Positions 7,943 to 16,932 of a stretch of DNA of 64,000 nt are shown here, piece by piece (position 1 is the first letter of the stretch; each line of letters begins with the position of its first letter). The notes below the pieces were generated by a model. That model saw only the letters and a list, made by a program, of their open reading frames with translations. It made no database searches and had not been told where the DNA came from. This DNA comes from Allotamlana fucoidanivorans. Lineage in GTDB: Bacteria > Bacteroidota > Bacteroidia > Flavobacteriales > Flavobacteriaceae. A program made the translations under genes and the position numbers. The stretch is taken from assembly GCF_045788535.1 (NCBI RefSeq), contig NZ_CP074074.1, forward strand, positions 1,736,001-1,800,000, written 5' to 3'.

Positions 7943-8935
7943 ATGGCAGTATTTAATTTTCAAAAGCCCGACAAAGTAATCATGATTGATTCAACTGATT
8001 TCGAAGGTAAGTTCGAATTCAGACCTTTAGAACCTGGTTACGGACTAACAGTGGGTAATGCACTAAGAAGAGTTTTATTATCTTCTTTAGAAGGTTTTGC
8101 AATTACTTCGGTTAGAATTGAAGGCGTTGATCATGAATTTTCAACGATTGCTGGGGTTGTAGAAGATGTTACAGAAATTATCTTAAACTTAAAACAAGTT
8201 CGTTTTAAAAGACAAATTGAGGATATTGATAACGAATCTGTATCTATATCTATTTCTGGACAAGACAAAATTACAGCAGGAGATTTTCAAAAATTTATTT
8301 CAGGATTCCAAGTACTGAATACAGAATTAGTAATCTGTAACTTAGATCCTAAAGTAAGTTTTAATATGGAAATCAGCATAGAAAAAGGTAGAGGGTATGT
8401 GCCTGCAGAAGAGAATAAAAAAGCTTCTGCACCAATGGGAACTATCTTTACTGATTCTATCTACACACCTATTAAAAATGTTAAGTATAGCATTGAAAAC
8501 TATCGTGTGGAACAAAAAACGGATTATGAAAAATTAGTTTTTGAGATTATCACTGATGGTTCCATTACACCACAAGATGCATTAACTGAAGGTGCTAAGA
8601 CGTTGATTCACCACTTTATGTTATTCTCTGATGAGCGTATCACTTTAGAGGCTGATGAAATTGCACAAACTGAAACGTATGATGAAGAATCACTTCATAT
8701 GCGTCAGTTACTTAAAACAAAGCTTATCGATATGGATTTATCTGTTCGTGCGCTTAATTGTTTAAAAGCTGCTGAAGTTGATACTTTAGGAGATTTGGTA
8801 TCATTCAACAAAAATGATTTAATGAAATTCAGAAACTTTGGTAAAAAGTCTTTAACTGAGCTTGAAGAGCTTGTAAATGTTAAAGGGTTAAATTTCGGAA
8901 TGGATTTAAGCAAATATAAATTAGATAAAGATTAA
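7943..8935 (+). CDS. rpoA: DNA-directed RNA polymerase subunit alpha
   Basis: A 330-residue protein with the N-terminal dimerisation domain (FEFRPLEPGYGLTVGNALRRVLLSSLEG), the insert domain and the C-terminal domain from about residue 250 (LLKTKLIDMDLSVRALNCLKAAEVDTLGDL, ending in GLNFGMDL). It forms the dimer on which beta and beta' assemble, and its C-terminal domain contacts promoter DNA and activators. It lies between rpsD and rplQ as usual. Confidence 0.99.
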   Translation: MAVFNFQKPDKVIMIDSTDFEGKFEFRPLEPGYGLTVGNALRRVLLSSLEGFAITSVRIEGVDHEFSTIAGVVEDVTEIILNLKQVRFKRQIEDIDNESVSISISGQDKITAGDFQKFISGFQVLNTELVICNLDPKVSFNMEISIEKGRGYVPAEENKKASAPMGTIFTDSIYTPIKNVKYSIENYRVEQKTDYEKLVFEIITDGSITPQDALTEGAKTLIHHFMLFSDERITLEADEIAQTETYDEESLHMRQLLKTKLIDMDLSVRALNCLKAAEVDTLGDLVSFNKNDLMKFRNFGKKSLTELEELVNVKGLNFGMDLSKYKLDKD

Positions 8936-8994
8936 TTAATCATATTTTGCTCCTCGATGAACGAGTTTGGTAGCAAGATGATAAAACAAAGGTC

Positions 8995-9465
8995 ATGAGA
9001 CACGGAAAAAAAGTAAACCACTTAGGTAGAAAAACGGCACACAGAAAAGCAATGTTAGCTAATATGGCTTGTTCATTAATTGAACACAAGCGTATTAATA
9101 CAACTGTAGCAAAGGCGAAAGCTTTAAAGCAGTTTGTGGAGCCAATGATTACTAAGTCTAAAATTGATACAACACACAACAGACGTATCGTTATGGCAAA
9201 CCTTAGACAAAAGGATGCTGTTACCGAATTATTCAGAGAAGTAGCTGTAAAAGTTGCAGACAGACCAGGTGGTTATACAAGAATTATAAAATTAGGAAAT
9301 CGTTTAGGAGATAACGCTGATATGGCTATGATAGAACTTGTTGATTACAACGAAATCTACAATGCTGAAAAAGCGAAGAAGAAAACAACGAGAAGAAGTA
9401 GAAGAGGTGGTTCTAAACCAGCTGCTGCTCCTGTTGAGACTAAGGCTTCAAACGAAGAGGAATAA
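8995..9465 (+). CDS. rplQ: 50S ribosomal protein L17
   Basis: A 156-residue protein beginning MRHGKKVNHLGRKTAHRKAMLANMACSLI, the L17 signature. A basic, alanine-rich tail beyond about residue 120 (KKKTTRRSRRGGSKPAAAP) extends it past the E. coli length, as is usual in this phylum. It closes the ribosomal cluster and is followed by a clear terminator at 9489-9522. Confidence 0.98.
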   Translation: MRHGKKVNHLGRKTAHRKAMLANMACSLIEHKRINTTVAKAKALKQFVEPMITKSKIDTTHNRRIVMANLRQKDAVTELFREVAVKVADRPGGYTRIIKLGNRLGDNADMAMIELVDYNEIYNAEKAKKKTTRRSRRGGSKPAAAPVETKASNEEE

Positions 9466-9488
9466 ATGTTGATATGCATTTAAAATAT

Positions 9489-9522
9489 AAAGGATAAACT
9501 ATTTTAGTTTATCCTTTTTTTT
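9489..9522 (+). terminator. Terminator after rplQ
   Basis: Arms 9489-9500 and 9506-9517 form a perfect 12-bp stem with a 5-base loop, followed by T through 9522. It ends the alpha-operon transcripts. The remaining gap to carA (9523-9641) holds nested inverted repeats described among the findings. Confidence 0.85.
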
Positions 9523-9641
9523 GTGCAATTTTGTAAAACTTTTCAAAACACATGAAACACCCATGAGAAAAATATTCGGTTATAAGCGTTTGATTATTAA
9601 GGGTGTTACATCTGACCGAAATATAATATCATAATTAACAG

Positions 9642-10745
9642 ATGAAATATCAAAAAAGACAAAAGGCCATCATTCTTCTAGCAGATGGTACTATTTTTCA
9701 CGGTAAGGCAGTTGGTAATAAACAAGGAACTTCATTTGGAGAGGTTTGTTTTAATACAGGAATGACTGGTTATCAAGAAATATTTACAGATCCGTCCTAC
9801 TATGGACAACTAATGGTTGCAACCAATGCACATATTGGGAATTACGGAACAAAAGCAGATGAAATTGAGTCTGATTCTATAAAAATAGCGGGATTAATAG
9901 TTAAAAATTTTAGCTATGATTACTCTAGAGTGGGGGCTGATGATTCTTTAGAAAACTTTTTAGACAAAAATAATCTATTAGCTATTTCAGATGTTGATAC
10001 CAGAGCTTTGGTGAGTTATATCAGAGACCACGGTGCCATGAATGCCGTAATTTCAACCGAAATAGATAAAATAGATGAGCTTAAAAAGCAATTGGCTGAA
10101 GTGCCAAATATGGAAGGACTAGAGTTGGCATCTAAAGTATCAACTAAAGAACCTTACTATTTTGGTGATGAAAATGCGACCTATAAAGTAGCGGCTCTAG
10201 ATATTGGAATCAAAAAGAATATTTTAAGAAATATTGCAAGTAGAGACGTATATATTAAAGTGTTTCCATACAACGCTAAGTTTGAGGATTTAGAGGCGTT
10301 TAAGCCAGATGGATATTTCTTATCTAATGGGCCAGGGGATCCAGAACCTTTAGTTGAGGCACAAGCCGTAGCAAAAGAAATTATTAAAAGAGACTTACCG
10401 CTTTTTGGTATTTGTTTAGGGCACCAAGTTATAGCATTAGCTAATGGGGTTTCTACGTATAAAATGCATAACGGGCATAGAGGAATAAACCACCCTGTAA
10501 AAAATATGATTACAGGAAAGGGAGAGATTACGTCTCAAAACCATGGGTTTGCAGTTAATAGAGAAGAGGCTGAATCGCATCCAGATCTTGAAATCACACA
10601 CGTGCATTTAAATGATAATACGGTGGCAGGTTTAGCTATGAAAAGTAAAAACGTGTTCTCGGTTCAGTACCATCCAGAAGCAAGTCCCGGGCCACATGAT
10701 TCTTCTTATCTTTTTGATCAGTTTGTTGAAAATATTAAGAAATAA
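9642..10745 (+). CDS. carA: Carbamoyl-phosphate synthase, small (glutaminase) subunit
   Basis: A 367-residue protein. The N-terminal half is the CarA-specific domain (ADGTIFHGKAVGNKQGTSFGEVCFNTGMTGYQEI). The C-terminal half is a class I glutamine amidotransferase with the nucleophile in FGICLGHQ and the His/Glu of QYHPEASPGPHD. It releases ammonia from glutamine for the large subunit CarB, feeding arginine and pyrimidine synthesis. carB is not in the window. A 176-base leader separates it from rplQ. Confidence 0.97.
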   Translation: MKYQKRQKAIILLADGTIFHGKAVGNKQGTSFGEVCFNTGMTGYQEIFTDPSYYGQLMVATNAHIGNYGTKADEIESDSIKIAGLIVKNFSYDYSRVGADDSLENFLDKNNLLAISDVDTRALVSYIRDHGAMNAVISTEIDKIDELKKQLAEVPNMEGLELASKVSTKEPYYFGDENATYKVAALDIGIKKNILRNIASRDVYIKVFPYNAKFEDLEAFKPDGYFLSNGPGDPEPLVEAQAVAKEIIKRDLPLFGICLGHQVIALANGVSTYKMHNGHRGINHPVKNMITGKGEITSQNHGFAVNREEAESHPDLEITHVHLNDNTVAGLAMKSKNVFSVQYHPEASPGPHDSSYLFDQFVENIKK

Positions 10746-10753
10746 AATCAATG

Positions 10754-10789
10754 AAAACCTCAATGATAGTCTGCTTTTATTGGGGTTTT
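10754..10789 (+). terminator. Hairpin after carA
   Basis: Arms 10754-10764 and 10779-10789 pair over 11 bp with one G-T pair, around a 14-base loop. The 3' arm ends in TTTT. It is likely the terminator of carA. Confidence 0.6.
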
Positions 10790-10863
10790 ATTTAACTAAA
10801 ACGTTATAGGTGATATTTTGTTAAATTCTTTAAAATCCAATGGATTTACACAAGATTAAACCG

Positions 10864-10871
10864 TAAATTTG
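10864..10871 (+). promoter_or_regulatory. Candidate -7 element of eno
   Basis: TAAATTTG at 10864-10871 fits TAnnTTTG exactly and lies 33 bases before the eno start. No clean -33 TTTG is seen; a TTTA lies 15 bases upstream. Confidence 0.5.
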
Positions 10872-10903
10872 AAACAATAAAAAGTATTAAAAACAAAGCA
10901 ATT

Positions 10904-12193
10904 ATGAGTGCAATAATTAACGTCCATGCGAGACAGATTTTAGATTCTAGAGGGAATCCAACAGTAGAAGTTGATGTAGTAACTGAGAATAATATTTTAG
11001 GTAGAGCGGCCGTTCCATCTGGAGCGTCTACGGGAGAGCATGAAGCCGTTGAGTTACGTGATGGTGGTGATACCTACATGGGAAAAGGTGTTTTAAAAGC
11101 TGTTGAAAATGTAAATACTATAATTGCTGAAGAATTATTAGGTGTTTCTGTATTTGAACAGAATTTAGTTGATAAAATCATGATTGATTTAGACGGTACT
11201 GCTAATAAATCAAAGTTAGGAGCTAACGCTATCTTAGGGGTGTCTTTAGCCGTAGCAAAAGCTGCTGCCAATGAGCTTAATATGCCGTTATATAGATATG
11301 TTGGTGGGGTTTCTGCAAATACGCTTCCTGTACCAATGATGAACATCATTAACGGGGGGTCTCATAGTGATGCACCTATTGCTTTTCAAGAGTTTATGAT
11401 TATGCCTGTTAAGGCAAAAACATTTACCCATGCTATGCAAATGGGAACAGAGATTTTCCATAACCTTAAGAAAGTATTACATGATAGAGGATTAAGTACA
11501 GCGGTAGGTGATGAAGGTGGTTTTGCTCCAACTTTAGACGGAACGGAAGATGCTATAGAAACTATAGGAAAAGCAGTAGAAAATGCTGGTTACAAATTTG
11601 GTGATGAAGTTATGATTGCTTTAGATTGTGCTTCTGCTGAGTTCTATAAAGATGGTAAATATGATTACACCTTATTTGAAGGTGATAAAGGTATGGTGAG
11701 AACTTCTGAAGAACAAGCCGTTTATTTAGCCGAATTATGTGAAAAGTATCCAATCATATCTATAGAAGATGGTATGGATGAAAATGATTGGGATGGATGG
11801 AAATCTTTAACAGAGAAGGTTGGTGATAAAGTACAATTAGTTGGTGATGATTTATACGTAACTAATGTAGAGCGTTTATCAAGAGGTATTGAAAATGGTA
11901 TTGCAAACTCTATCTTAATTAAAGTAAACCAAATAGGATCTTTAACAGAAACTATTGCAGCTGTAAATATGGCTAAAAATGCTGGGTACACCTCTGTAAT
12001 GTCACACCGTTCTGGTGAAACTGAAGATAATACTATTGCCGATTTAGCGGTTGCATTAAATTGCGGACAAATAAAAACAGGTTCTGCATCTCGTAGTGAC
12101 CGTATGGCAAAATATAATCAATTACTTCGTATTGAAGAAGAACTTGGAGAGGTAGCTTATTTTCCTCAAGAAAAAGCCTTTAAAGTGAAATAA
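10904..12193 (+). CDS. eno: Enolase (phosphopyruvate hydratase)
   Basis: A 429-residue protein with the enolase landmarks: RQILDSRGNPTVEVDV at the N-terminus, the catalytic Glu region GDEGGFAP, the metal ligands in IALDCASAEF, ISIEDGMDE and LVGDDLYVTN, the catalytic Lys in ILIKVNQIG, and the C-terminal SHRSGETEDNTIADLAVAL. It converts 2-phosphoglycerate to phosphoenolpyruvate. It has its own promoter element and a strong terminator, so it is likely monocistronic. Confidence 0.99.
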   Translation: MSAIINVHARQILDSRGNPTVEVDVVTENNILGRAAVPSGASTGEHEAVELRDGGDTYMGKGVLKAVENVNTIIAEELLGVSVFEQNLVDKIMIDLDGTANKSKLGANAILGVSLAVAKAAANELNMPLYRYVGGVSANTLPVPMMNIINGGSHSDAPIAFQEFMIMPVKAKTFTHAMQMGTEIFHNLKKVLHDRGLSTAVGDEGGFAPTLDGTEDAIETIGKAVENAGYKFGDEVMIALDCASAEFYKDGKYDYTLFEGDKGMVRTSEEQAVYLAELCEKYPIISIEDGMDENDWDGWKSLTEKVGDKVQLVGDDLYVTNVERLSRGIENGIANSILIKVNQIGSLTETIAAVNMAKNAGYTSVMSHRSGETEDNTIADLAVALNCGQIKTGSASRSDRMAKYNQLLRIEEELGEVAYFPQEKAFKVK

Positions 12194-12213
12194 ATAATAT
12201 TGAATGAAATTTT

Positions 12214-12248
12214 AAAAAAGCGATTATTTTTTAATAATCGCTTTTTTT
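12214..12248 (+). terminator. Terminator after eno
   Basis: A stem of 15 bp (12214-12228 with 12233-12247) around a TTTT loop has an A-run on the 5' side and a T-run on the 3' side, so it can act in both directions. Confidence 0.9.
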
Positions 12249-12369
12249 ATTACCATTTATTTTACCAATCTGTTAATTGATTAAATCATTCATAATTATG
12301 CAGGGAAAATCTATCAAATATTTGTAAATTAGCCATCCGCATAACGAAACAAAATATTACATAAAAAGC

Positions 12370-13656
12370 ATGGCAGATAAAGCTACTATTGAGATTAATG
12401 ATAAAAAAATTGAGCTTCCTTTAATAAAAGGAACTGAAAATGAGTTGGCAATTGATATCTCTACACTAAGAGCGAGTTCAGGAGGCGTTATTACACTAGA
12501 TCCTGGATTTAAAAACACAGGGTCTTGTGAGAGTGCAATAACCTTTTTAGATGGAGAAAAAGGTATTTTAAGATATCGCGGATATGATATTGCTGAGTTA
12601 GCTGAGAATGTAGATTTTTTAGAAGTTGCTTATTTATTGATTTTTGGTGAATTACCTACGAAAGAACAAAATGATAAGTTTCATGATGATATTAAAGCGG
12701 AGTCTGTTGTCGATGAAGATGTAAAAAAGATTGTAGAGGCTTTCCCTAAATCGGCACATCCAATGGGTGTTATTTCATCATTAACAAGTGCTTTGACAGC
12801 TTTTAATCCATCTTCAGTAAATGTGGAATCAGAAGCTGATATGTACAAGTCTGTGGTTAGAATTCTTGGTAAAATGCCAGTTTTGGTAGCATGGACCATG
12901 CGTAAAAAACAAGGTTTACCTTTAGATTATGGAGATGACTCTTTGGGCTACGTAGAAAACTTGCTTAAAATGATGTTCACTAAACCGAATAAAACCTATG
13001 TTCAGAATCAAGTCTTAGTTGATGCTATGGACAAGTTGTTGATTTTACATGCAGACCATGAGCAAAACTGTTCTACCTCAACAGTTCGAGTGGTTGGTTC
13101 GTCTCATGCTGGATTGTTTGCATCAATTTCTGCTGGAATTTCAGCCCTTTGGGGACCGCTTCACGGTGGGGCCAATCAAGCGGTTTTAGAGATGTTGGAG
13201 GCTATTCAAGCTGATGGTGGTGATACCAAAAAGTATATGGCTAAAGCTAAAGATAAAAACGATCCGTTTAGATTAATGGGCTTTGGGCATCGCGTTTATA
13301 AAAACTTTGATCCAAGAGCAAGAATTATCAAAAAGGCTGCCGATCAAGTATTACATGATTTAGGAATTGAAGATCCCATTCTTGATATTGCCAAAGGGTT
13401 AGAAAAAGAAGCCTTAGAAGATTCTTACTTTGTAGATAGAAAATTATATCCAAATGTAGATTTCTATTCGGGTATTATTTATAGGGCTATGGGAATTCCT
13501 ACAGATATGTTTACCGTAATGTTTGCAATAGGGCGTTTACCTGGTTGGATAGCGCAATGGAGAGAAATGCGTTTACGTAAAGAACCAATAGGACGACCAA
13601 GACAAATATATGTAGGCGCAACTGAAAGGAAATTTGTTCCTGTAGACGCTAGATAA
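12370..13656 (+). CDS. gltA: Citrate synthase
   Basis: A 428-residue type II citrate synthase. Seen are ILRYRGYDIAELAE near residue 60, LHADHEQNCSTSTVR with a catalytic His, GPLHGGANQAVLEML and the active-site FGHRVYKNFDPRA, plus a C-terminal Asp region. It condenses oxaloacetate with acetyl-CoA to enter the TCA cycle. It is flanked by hairpins on both sides, which suggests a single-gene transcript. Confidence 0.98.
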   Translation: MADKATIEINDKKIELPLIKGTENELAIDISTLRASSGGVITLDPGFKNTGSCESAITFLDGEKGILRYRGYDIAELAENVDFLEVAYLLIFGELPTKEQNDKFHDDIKAESVVDEDVKKIVEAFPKSAHPMGVISSLTSALTAFNPSSVNVESEADMYKSVVRILGKMPVLVAWTMRKKQGLPLDYGDDSLGYVENLLKMMFTKPNKTYVQNQVLVDAMDKLLILHADHEQNCSTSTVRVVGSSHAGLFASISAGISALWGPLHGGANQAVLEMLEAIQADGGDTKKYMAKAKDKNDPFRLMGFGHRVYKNFDPRARIIKKAADQVLHDLGIEDPILDIAKGLEKEALEDSYFVDRKLYPNVDFYSGIIYRAMGIPTDMFTVMFAIGRLPGWIAQWREMRLRKEPIGRPRQIYVGATERKFVPVDAR

Positions 13657-13682
13657 AAATATATTAATTTTGCATTATATTT

Positions 13683-13719
13683 AAGTTTCATGGGTTTTCT
13701 GTGAAACTTTTCTTTTTTT
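13683..13719 (+). terminator. Terminator after gltA
   Basis: AAGTTTCA at 13683-13690 pairs with TGAAACTT at 13702-13709 across an 11-base loop, followed by a T-rich run to 13719. Confidence 0.75.
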
Positions 13720-13764
13720 AGGGTGAATTTATAAAAAATCTTCAATAAAGTATTTTATTATTGT

Positions 13765-13772
13765 TAGTTTTG
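13765..13772 (+). promoter_or_regulatory. Candidate -7 element of the guanidino-enzyme gene
   Basis: TAGTTTTG fits TAnnTTTG. A transcript from here would begin near 13779, leaving almost no leader for an ATG at 13785 but about 30 bases for the ATG at 13809. It therefore helps choose the later start. Confidence 0.45.
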
Positions 13773-13808
13773 AGCGTTTAATTAATGACTGTTTTTTTGG
13801 TTGAAAGT

Positions 13809-14723
13809 ATGTTAAAACTTAATATAAAAAACGAAACGTCAAGACTACGTAAGGTTGTCTTGGGAACTGCAATTAGCAATGGCCCCATTCCCAAACTAGA
13901 CGATTGCTATGATCCTAAAAGTATTGAACATATTAAAGCAGGAACCTATCCTACAGAGCTTGATATGATTGCTGAAATGAACGCACTTGAATCTGTGTTT
14001 AAAAAGTATCAGGTAGACGTGCTTAAACCCAAGGTTATACAAGATTGTAATCAAATATTTTCGCGTGATATAGCTTTTGTTATTGAAGATATTATGATTG
14101 AAGCAAATATTTTACCACATAGAGAGGAGGAAGTACATGCTATTGATTATATATGGAATCAAGTTAGTCCAGATAAACGTATGATACTACCAAAAGAATG
14201 TCATGTAGAAGGTGGTGATGTTATGCCTTGGAATGACTATATTTTTGTGGGCACCTATTCAGGAAGTGACTATGCTAATTTTATAACAGCACGCACAAAT
14301 ATTGATGCGGTTATCGCTTTACAAGAGTTATTTCCTAACAAAATTGTAAAATCATTTGAGCTAAGAAAGTCTAATACAAATCCAAGAGAAAATGCACTTC
14401 ATTTAGACTGTTGCTTTAACCCCTTAGGAAAAGGGAAAGCAATTATTCATAAAAACGGATTTTTAGTTGAAAAGGAATATGACTGGTTAGTGAATCATTT
14501 TGGGAAAGACAATATTTTTGAAATCAATAAAGATGAAATGTATGCCATGAATAGCAATGTGTTTTCTATTTCGGAAGAGGTTGTGATTTCCGAAAAGAAT
14601 TTTACACGGCTTAACGCATGGCTACGTCAACAAGGGTTTACAGTTGAAGAAGTGCCTTATCATGAAATAGGTAAACAAGAAGGGTTATTCCGTTGCTCAA
14701 CCTTACCATTATATAGAGATTAA
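13809..14723 (+). CDS. Guanidino-group-modifying enzyme (arginine deiminase/DDAH-like, amidinotransferase fold)
   Basis: A 304-residue protein from ATG 13809; an in-frame ATG at 13785 would add eight residues. Family signatures are an FSRDIAF segment, HVEGGD (Glu134 to Asp137), the catalytic His in ALHLD (His198) and the nucleophilic Cys296 in FRCSTLPL near the C-terminus. These fit the superfamily that hydrolyses or transfers the guanidino carbon of arginine or methylarginines. The exact substrate cannot be read from sequence. It converges with a YfcC-type carrier, overlapping it by 4 bases, which suggests a role in uptake and use of arginine-like compounds. Confidence 0.8.
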   Translation: MLKLNIKNETSRLRKVVLGTAISNGPIPKLDDCYDPKSIEHIKAGTYPTELDMIAEMNALESVFKKYQVDVLKPKVIQDCNQIFSRDIAFVIEDIMIEANILPHREEEVHAIDYIWNQVSPDKRMILPKECHVEGGDVMPWNDYIFVGTYSGSDYANFITARTNIDAVIALQELFPNKIVKSFELRKSNTNPRENALHLDCCFNPLGKGKAIIHKNGFLVEKEYDWLVNHFGKDNIFEINKDEMYAMNSNVFSISEEVVISEKNFTRLNAWLRQQGFTVEEVPYHEIGKQEGLFRCSTLPLYRD

Positions 14724-16237
14724 TAAACTGAAATGGTTAGTAAAATCATTGTAATTATAAAAAGTATAAAAAACAAGGGCATTATAAATTTTAACCATTT
14801 GTTAAAACCTACATTTACAATGGCTAGTGCGGCCAAAATCAATCCAGTAGGGTTAATTAGGTAGAATAAACCCATACCGTATTGATAGGTGTCAACAATA
14901 ATTTCTCTACCAATATTAACAGTGTCGGCTAATGGGGACATAATAGGCATGGTTAATACAGCCATACCTGATGAGGAAGGCATAAAGAATGATAATCCAC
15001 TGTAAATGATAAGCATAACATTTGTGAATATTCCTTTGCTCATGCCTTCGGTAACCATGCTAGCATGATAAAGTAAGGTGTCACTTATTAATCCGTCCTC
15101 CATAATAATGGTAACGCCACGGGCTATTCCTACAATAAAAGCCACACTCAATAGGCTGGCAGCACCTTTGGCAAACTCTTCCACAAAAACGCTCTCTTTT
15201 ATTTTAGCAATAAAGCCTATTAAAATGGCACCTAATAAAAAGGTAGCGGTCATTTCAATAAACCACCAGTCCCAGAAAGAAACACCAGCTATCATCACCA
15301 CAAAGCATAGAGAAAAAACCAATAATATTAATATGAGTCTGGGGTTAAATTTTACTGAAGTATTTAAGTCGTGTAAGCCAAATAACTGTTCAATTTCTTC
15401 CTTCTGATTAAAAATGAGAGATTTGGTAGGGTCTAATTTTACCTTCTTGGCATATCGAAGAATGTATAATATTGTTGCAACAAGACAAATTACTAACATG
15501 ATAACTCGGTTAGTTAAACCTGTAGTCCAGTTAATCCCAGCAGTATCAGAGGCTATTATGGTAGAAAAAGGATTTATTGTAGAACACATAGTACCTATGG
15601 CCGATCCTAAAAAGATACAAGCAAGTCCAACCATGGCATCATATTTTGCCGCTAAAAAAACAGGAATTAATATGGGGAAAAAAGCCATGGTTTCTTCAGC
15701 CAATCCAAAAGTTGTACCGCCCAGGGCAATAAGAGTAGTAACAAGAATGATTAAAATAAATTCATAACCTTTTAGCAGATGGGCTAACCAAGAAATTCCC
15801 GCATCAAAGGCACCAGTTACATTCATAATACCTATTAAACCACCAATAATTAAGATCAGAAAAATAATGTCGGAAGCGGCTATAATACCTTTTATAGGAG
15901 CTTGTATTAATGCGGTTAAGCCTTGAGGTTTAGAGTTTAATGCCTTGTAGGTATTGGGAATACCAATAGGTTTATAAATATCACCATTCGTAAATTTTTC
16001 AATTGGAATTTTGATATCTAATGATTCTAGTGTTTTTTGTGTAGCTGGTAGTGTTGTGGCTGAATGTTCACTTGTTCTTATGAATGTTTTGCTAGAAGCA
16101 TCATAGGTTAAGGTGTCATATTTTCCTGCAGGGACTAACCACGTTAATATGGTAACAAAAACAGCAATAAGCAGTAAAATAGTTTGAGCGGTTGGAAATT
16201 TTAGTGTTTTCATTTTAAAGAAGTTATTCCATTCCAT
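14720..16237 (-). CDS. YfcC-family membrane carrier (putative amino-acid or dicarboxylate transporter)
   Basis: A 505-residue protein with about twelve hydrophobic segments. An N-terminal membrane helix (TAQTILLLIAVFVTILTWLVPAG) is followed by a hydrophilic loop to about residue 110 and then the carrier body. Motifs resemble the YfcC/DcuC group: FLAAKYDAMVGLACIFLGSAIGTMCSTINPF and GLSFFMPSSSGMAVLTMPIMSPLAD. Members are annotated as arginine/ornithine-type or C4-dicarboxylate carriers. The neighbouring guanidino enzyme favours a basic amino acid, but that is inference. A second possible start is the Met at 16213. Confidence 0.8.
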   Translation of the reverse strand: MEWNNFFKMKTLKFPTAQTILLLIAVFVTILTWLVPAGKYDTLTYDASSKTFIRTSEHSATTLPATQKTLESLDIKIPIEKFTNGDIYKPIGIPNTYKALNSKPQGLTALIQAPIKGIIAASDIIFLILIIGGLIGIMNVTGAFDAGISWLAHLLKGYEFILIILVTTLIALGGTTFGLAEETMAFFPILIPVFLAAKYDAMVGLACIFLGSAIGTMCSTINPFSTIIASDTAGINWTTGLTNRVIMLVICLVATILYILRYAKKVKLDPTKSLIFNQKEEIEQLFGLHDLNTSVKFNPRLILILLVFSLCFVVMIAGVSFWDWWFIEMTATFLLGAILIGFIAKIKESVFVEEFAKGAASLLSVAFIVGIARGVTIIMEDGLISDTLLYHASMVTEGMSKGIFTNVMLIIYSGLSFFMPSSSGMAVLTMPIMSPLADTVNIGREIIVDTYQYGMGLFYLINPTGLILAALAIVNVGFNKWLKFIMPLFFILFIITMILLTISVY

Positions 16238-16356
16238 TAATTTTGGTAAAGTTAACCAAATGTATCATATGGTGTTTTTTTAATTGAAACTTAAAAAAAA
16301 TATATCACGAGGCAACCATTTGTTATAAAAAAGCGTCTTATAAAATAGAAGACCAA

Positions 16357-16932
16357 ATGAAACCATTTTTGAAAGTTATTCCGCTTCATAAAAAAGAATC
16401 TGTTTTGATTCAAAAAGCTATTAAACAAAATAGAGAGGCACAACGTATTTTGTTTGATTTGTATGCTCCGCAAATGCTAAGCGTTTGTAGAACTTATGTC
16501 AAGGATATACAACATGCCGAAGAGGTCATGCTTAATGGTTTTTTAAAAGTGTTTTCTCATTTAAAGAATTATAGATCTGAAGGAAGTTTCGAGGGGTGGG
16601 TAAGGCGCATTATGGTAAGAGAATCTATTTCTTTTATTAGAAAACAAAAACAGCTTGTTTTTTCGGTTGAAGAAATTATTCCTAACAAAGAACAGCCCAA
16701 CACCATAGAAGCAGATTTGCAGGTAGTAGAAATTCAACAGCTTATTGATATGCTTCCTGATGGGTATAAAGTTGTTTTTGTTATGTATGCTATTGAAGGG
16801 TATAAGCACTGTGAAATTGCTAGTCTATTGCATATCACTGAGGGAACGTCAAAATCACAACTTTATAAGGCTAGAAAAATGCTTCAAAAGGGCGTAAAAA
16901 AGTTAAATACGGTAAACTATGGCACCAATTAA
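16357..16932 (+). CDS. RNA polymerase sigma factor, ECF type
   Basis: A 191-residue sigma-70-family protein without region 1 or 3. Region 2 is at about residues 30-95 (RILFDLYAPQMLSVCRTYVKD, then EEVMLNGFLKVFSHL). Region 4 is at about 125-180 (IDMLPDGYKVVFVMYAIEGYKHCEIASLLHI, a helix-turn-helix). It directs RNA polymerase to a small regulon, usually for envelope or stress signals. It overlaps the next gene by 14 bases, and that gene encodes a probable single-span regulator, a typical sigma/anti-sigma pair. Confidence 0.92.
   Translation: MKPFLKVIPLHKKESVLIQKAIKQNREAQRILFDLYAPQMLSVCRTYVKDIQHAEEVMLNGFLKVFSHLKNYRSEGSFEGWVRRIMVRESISFIRKQKQLVFSVEEIIPNKEQPNTIEADLQVVEIQQLIDMLPDGYKVVFVMYAIEGYKHCEIASLLHITEGTSKSQLYKARKMLQKGVKKLNTVNYGTN

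Noticed and set aside
15078..15767. Plus-strand open frames of 109 and 117 codons opposite the YfcC-type carrier
   Set aside because: Hydrophobic-gene antisense shadows without promoter, start context or recognisable motifs.
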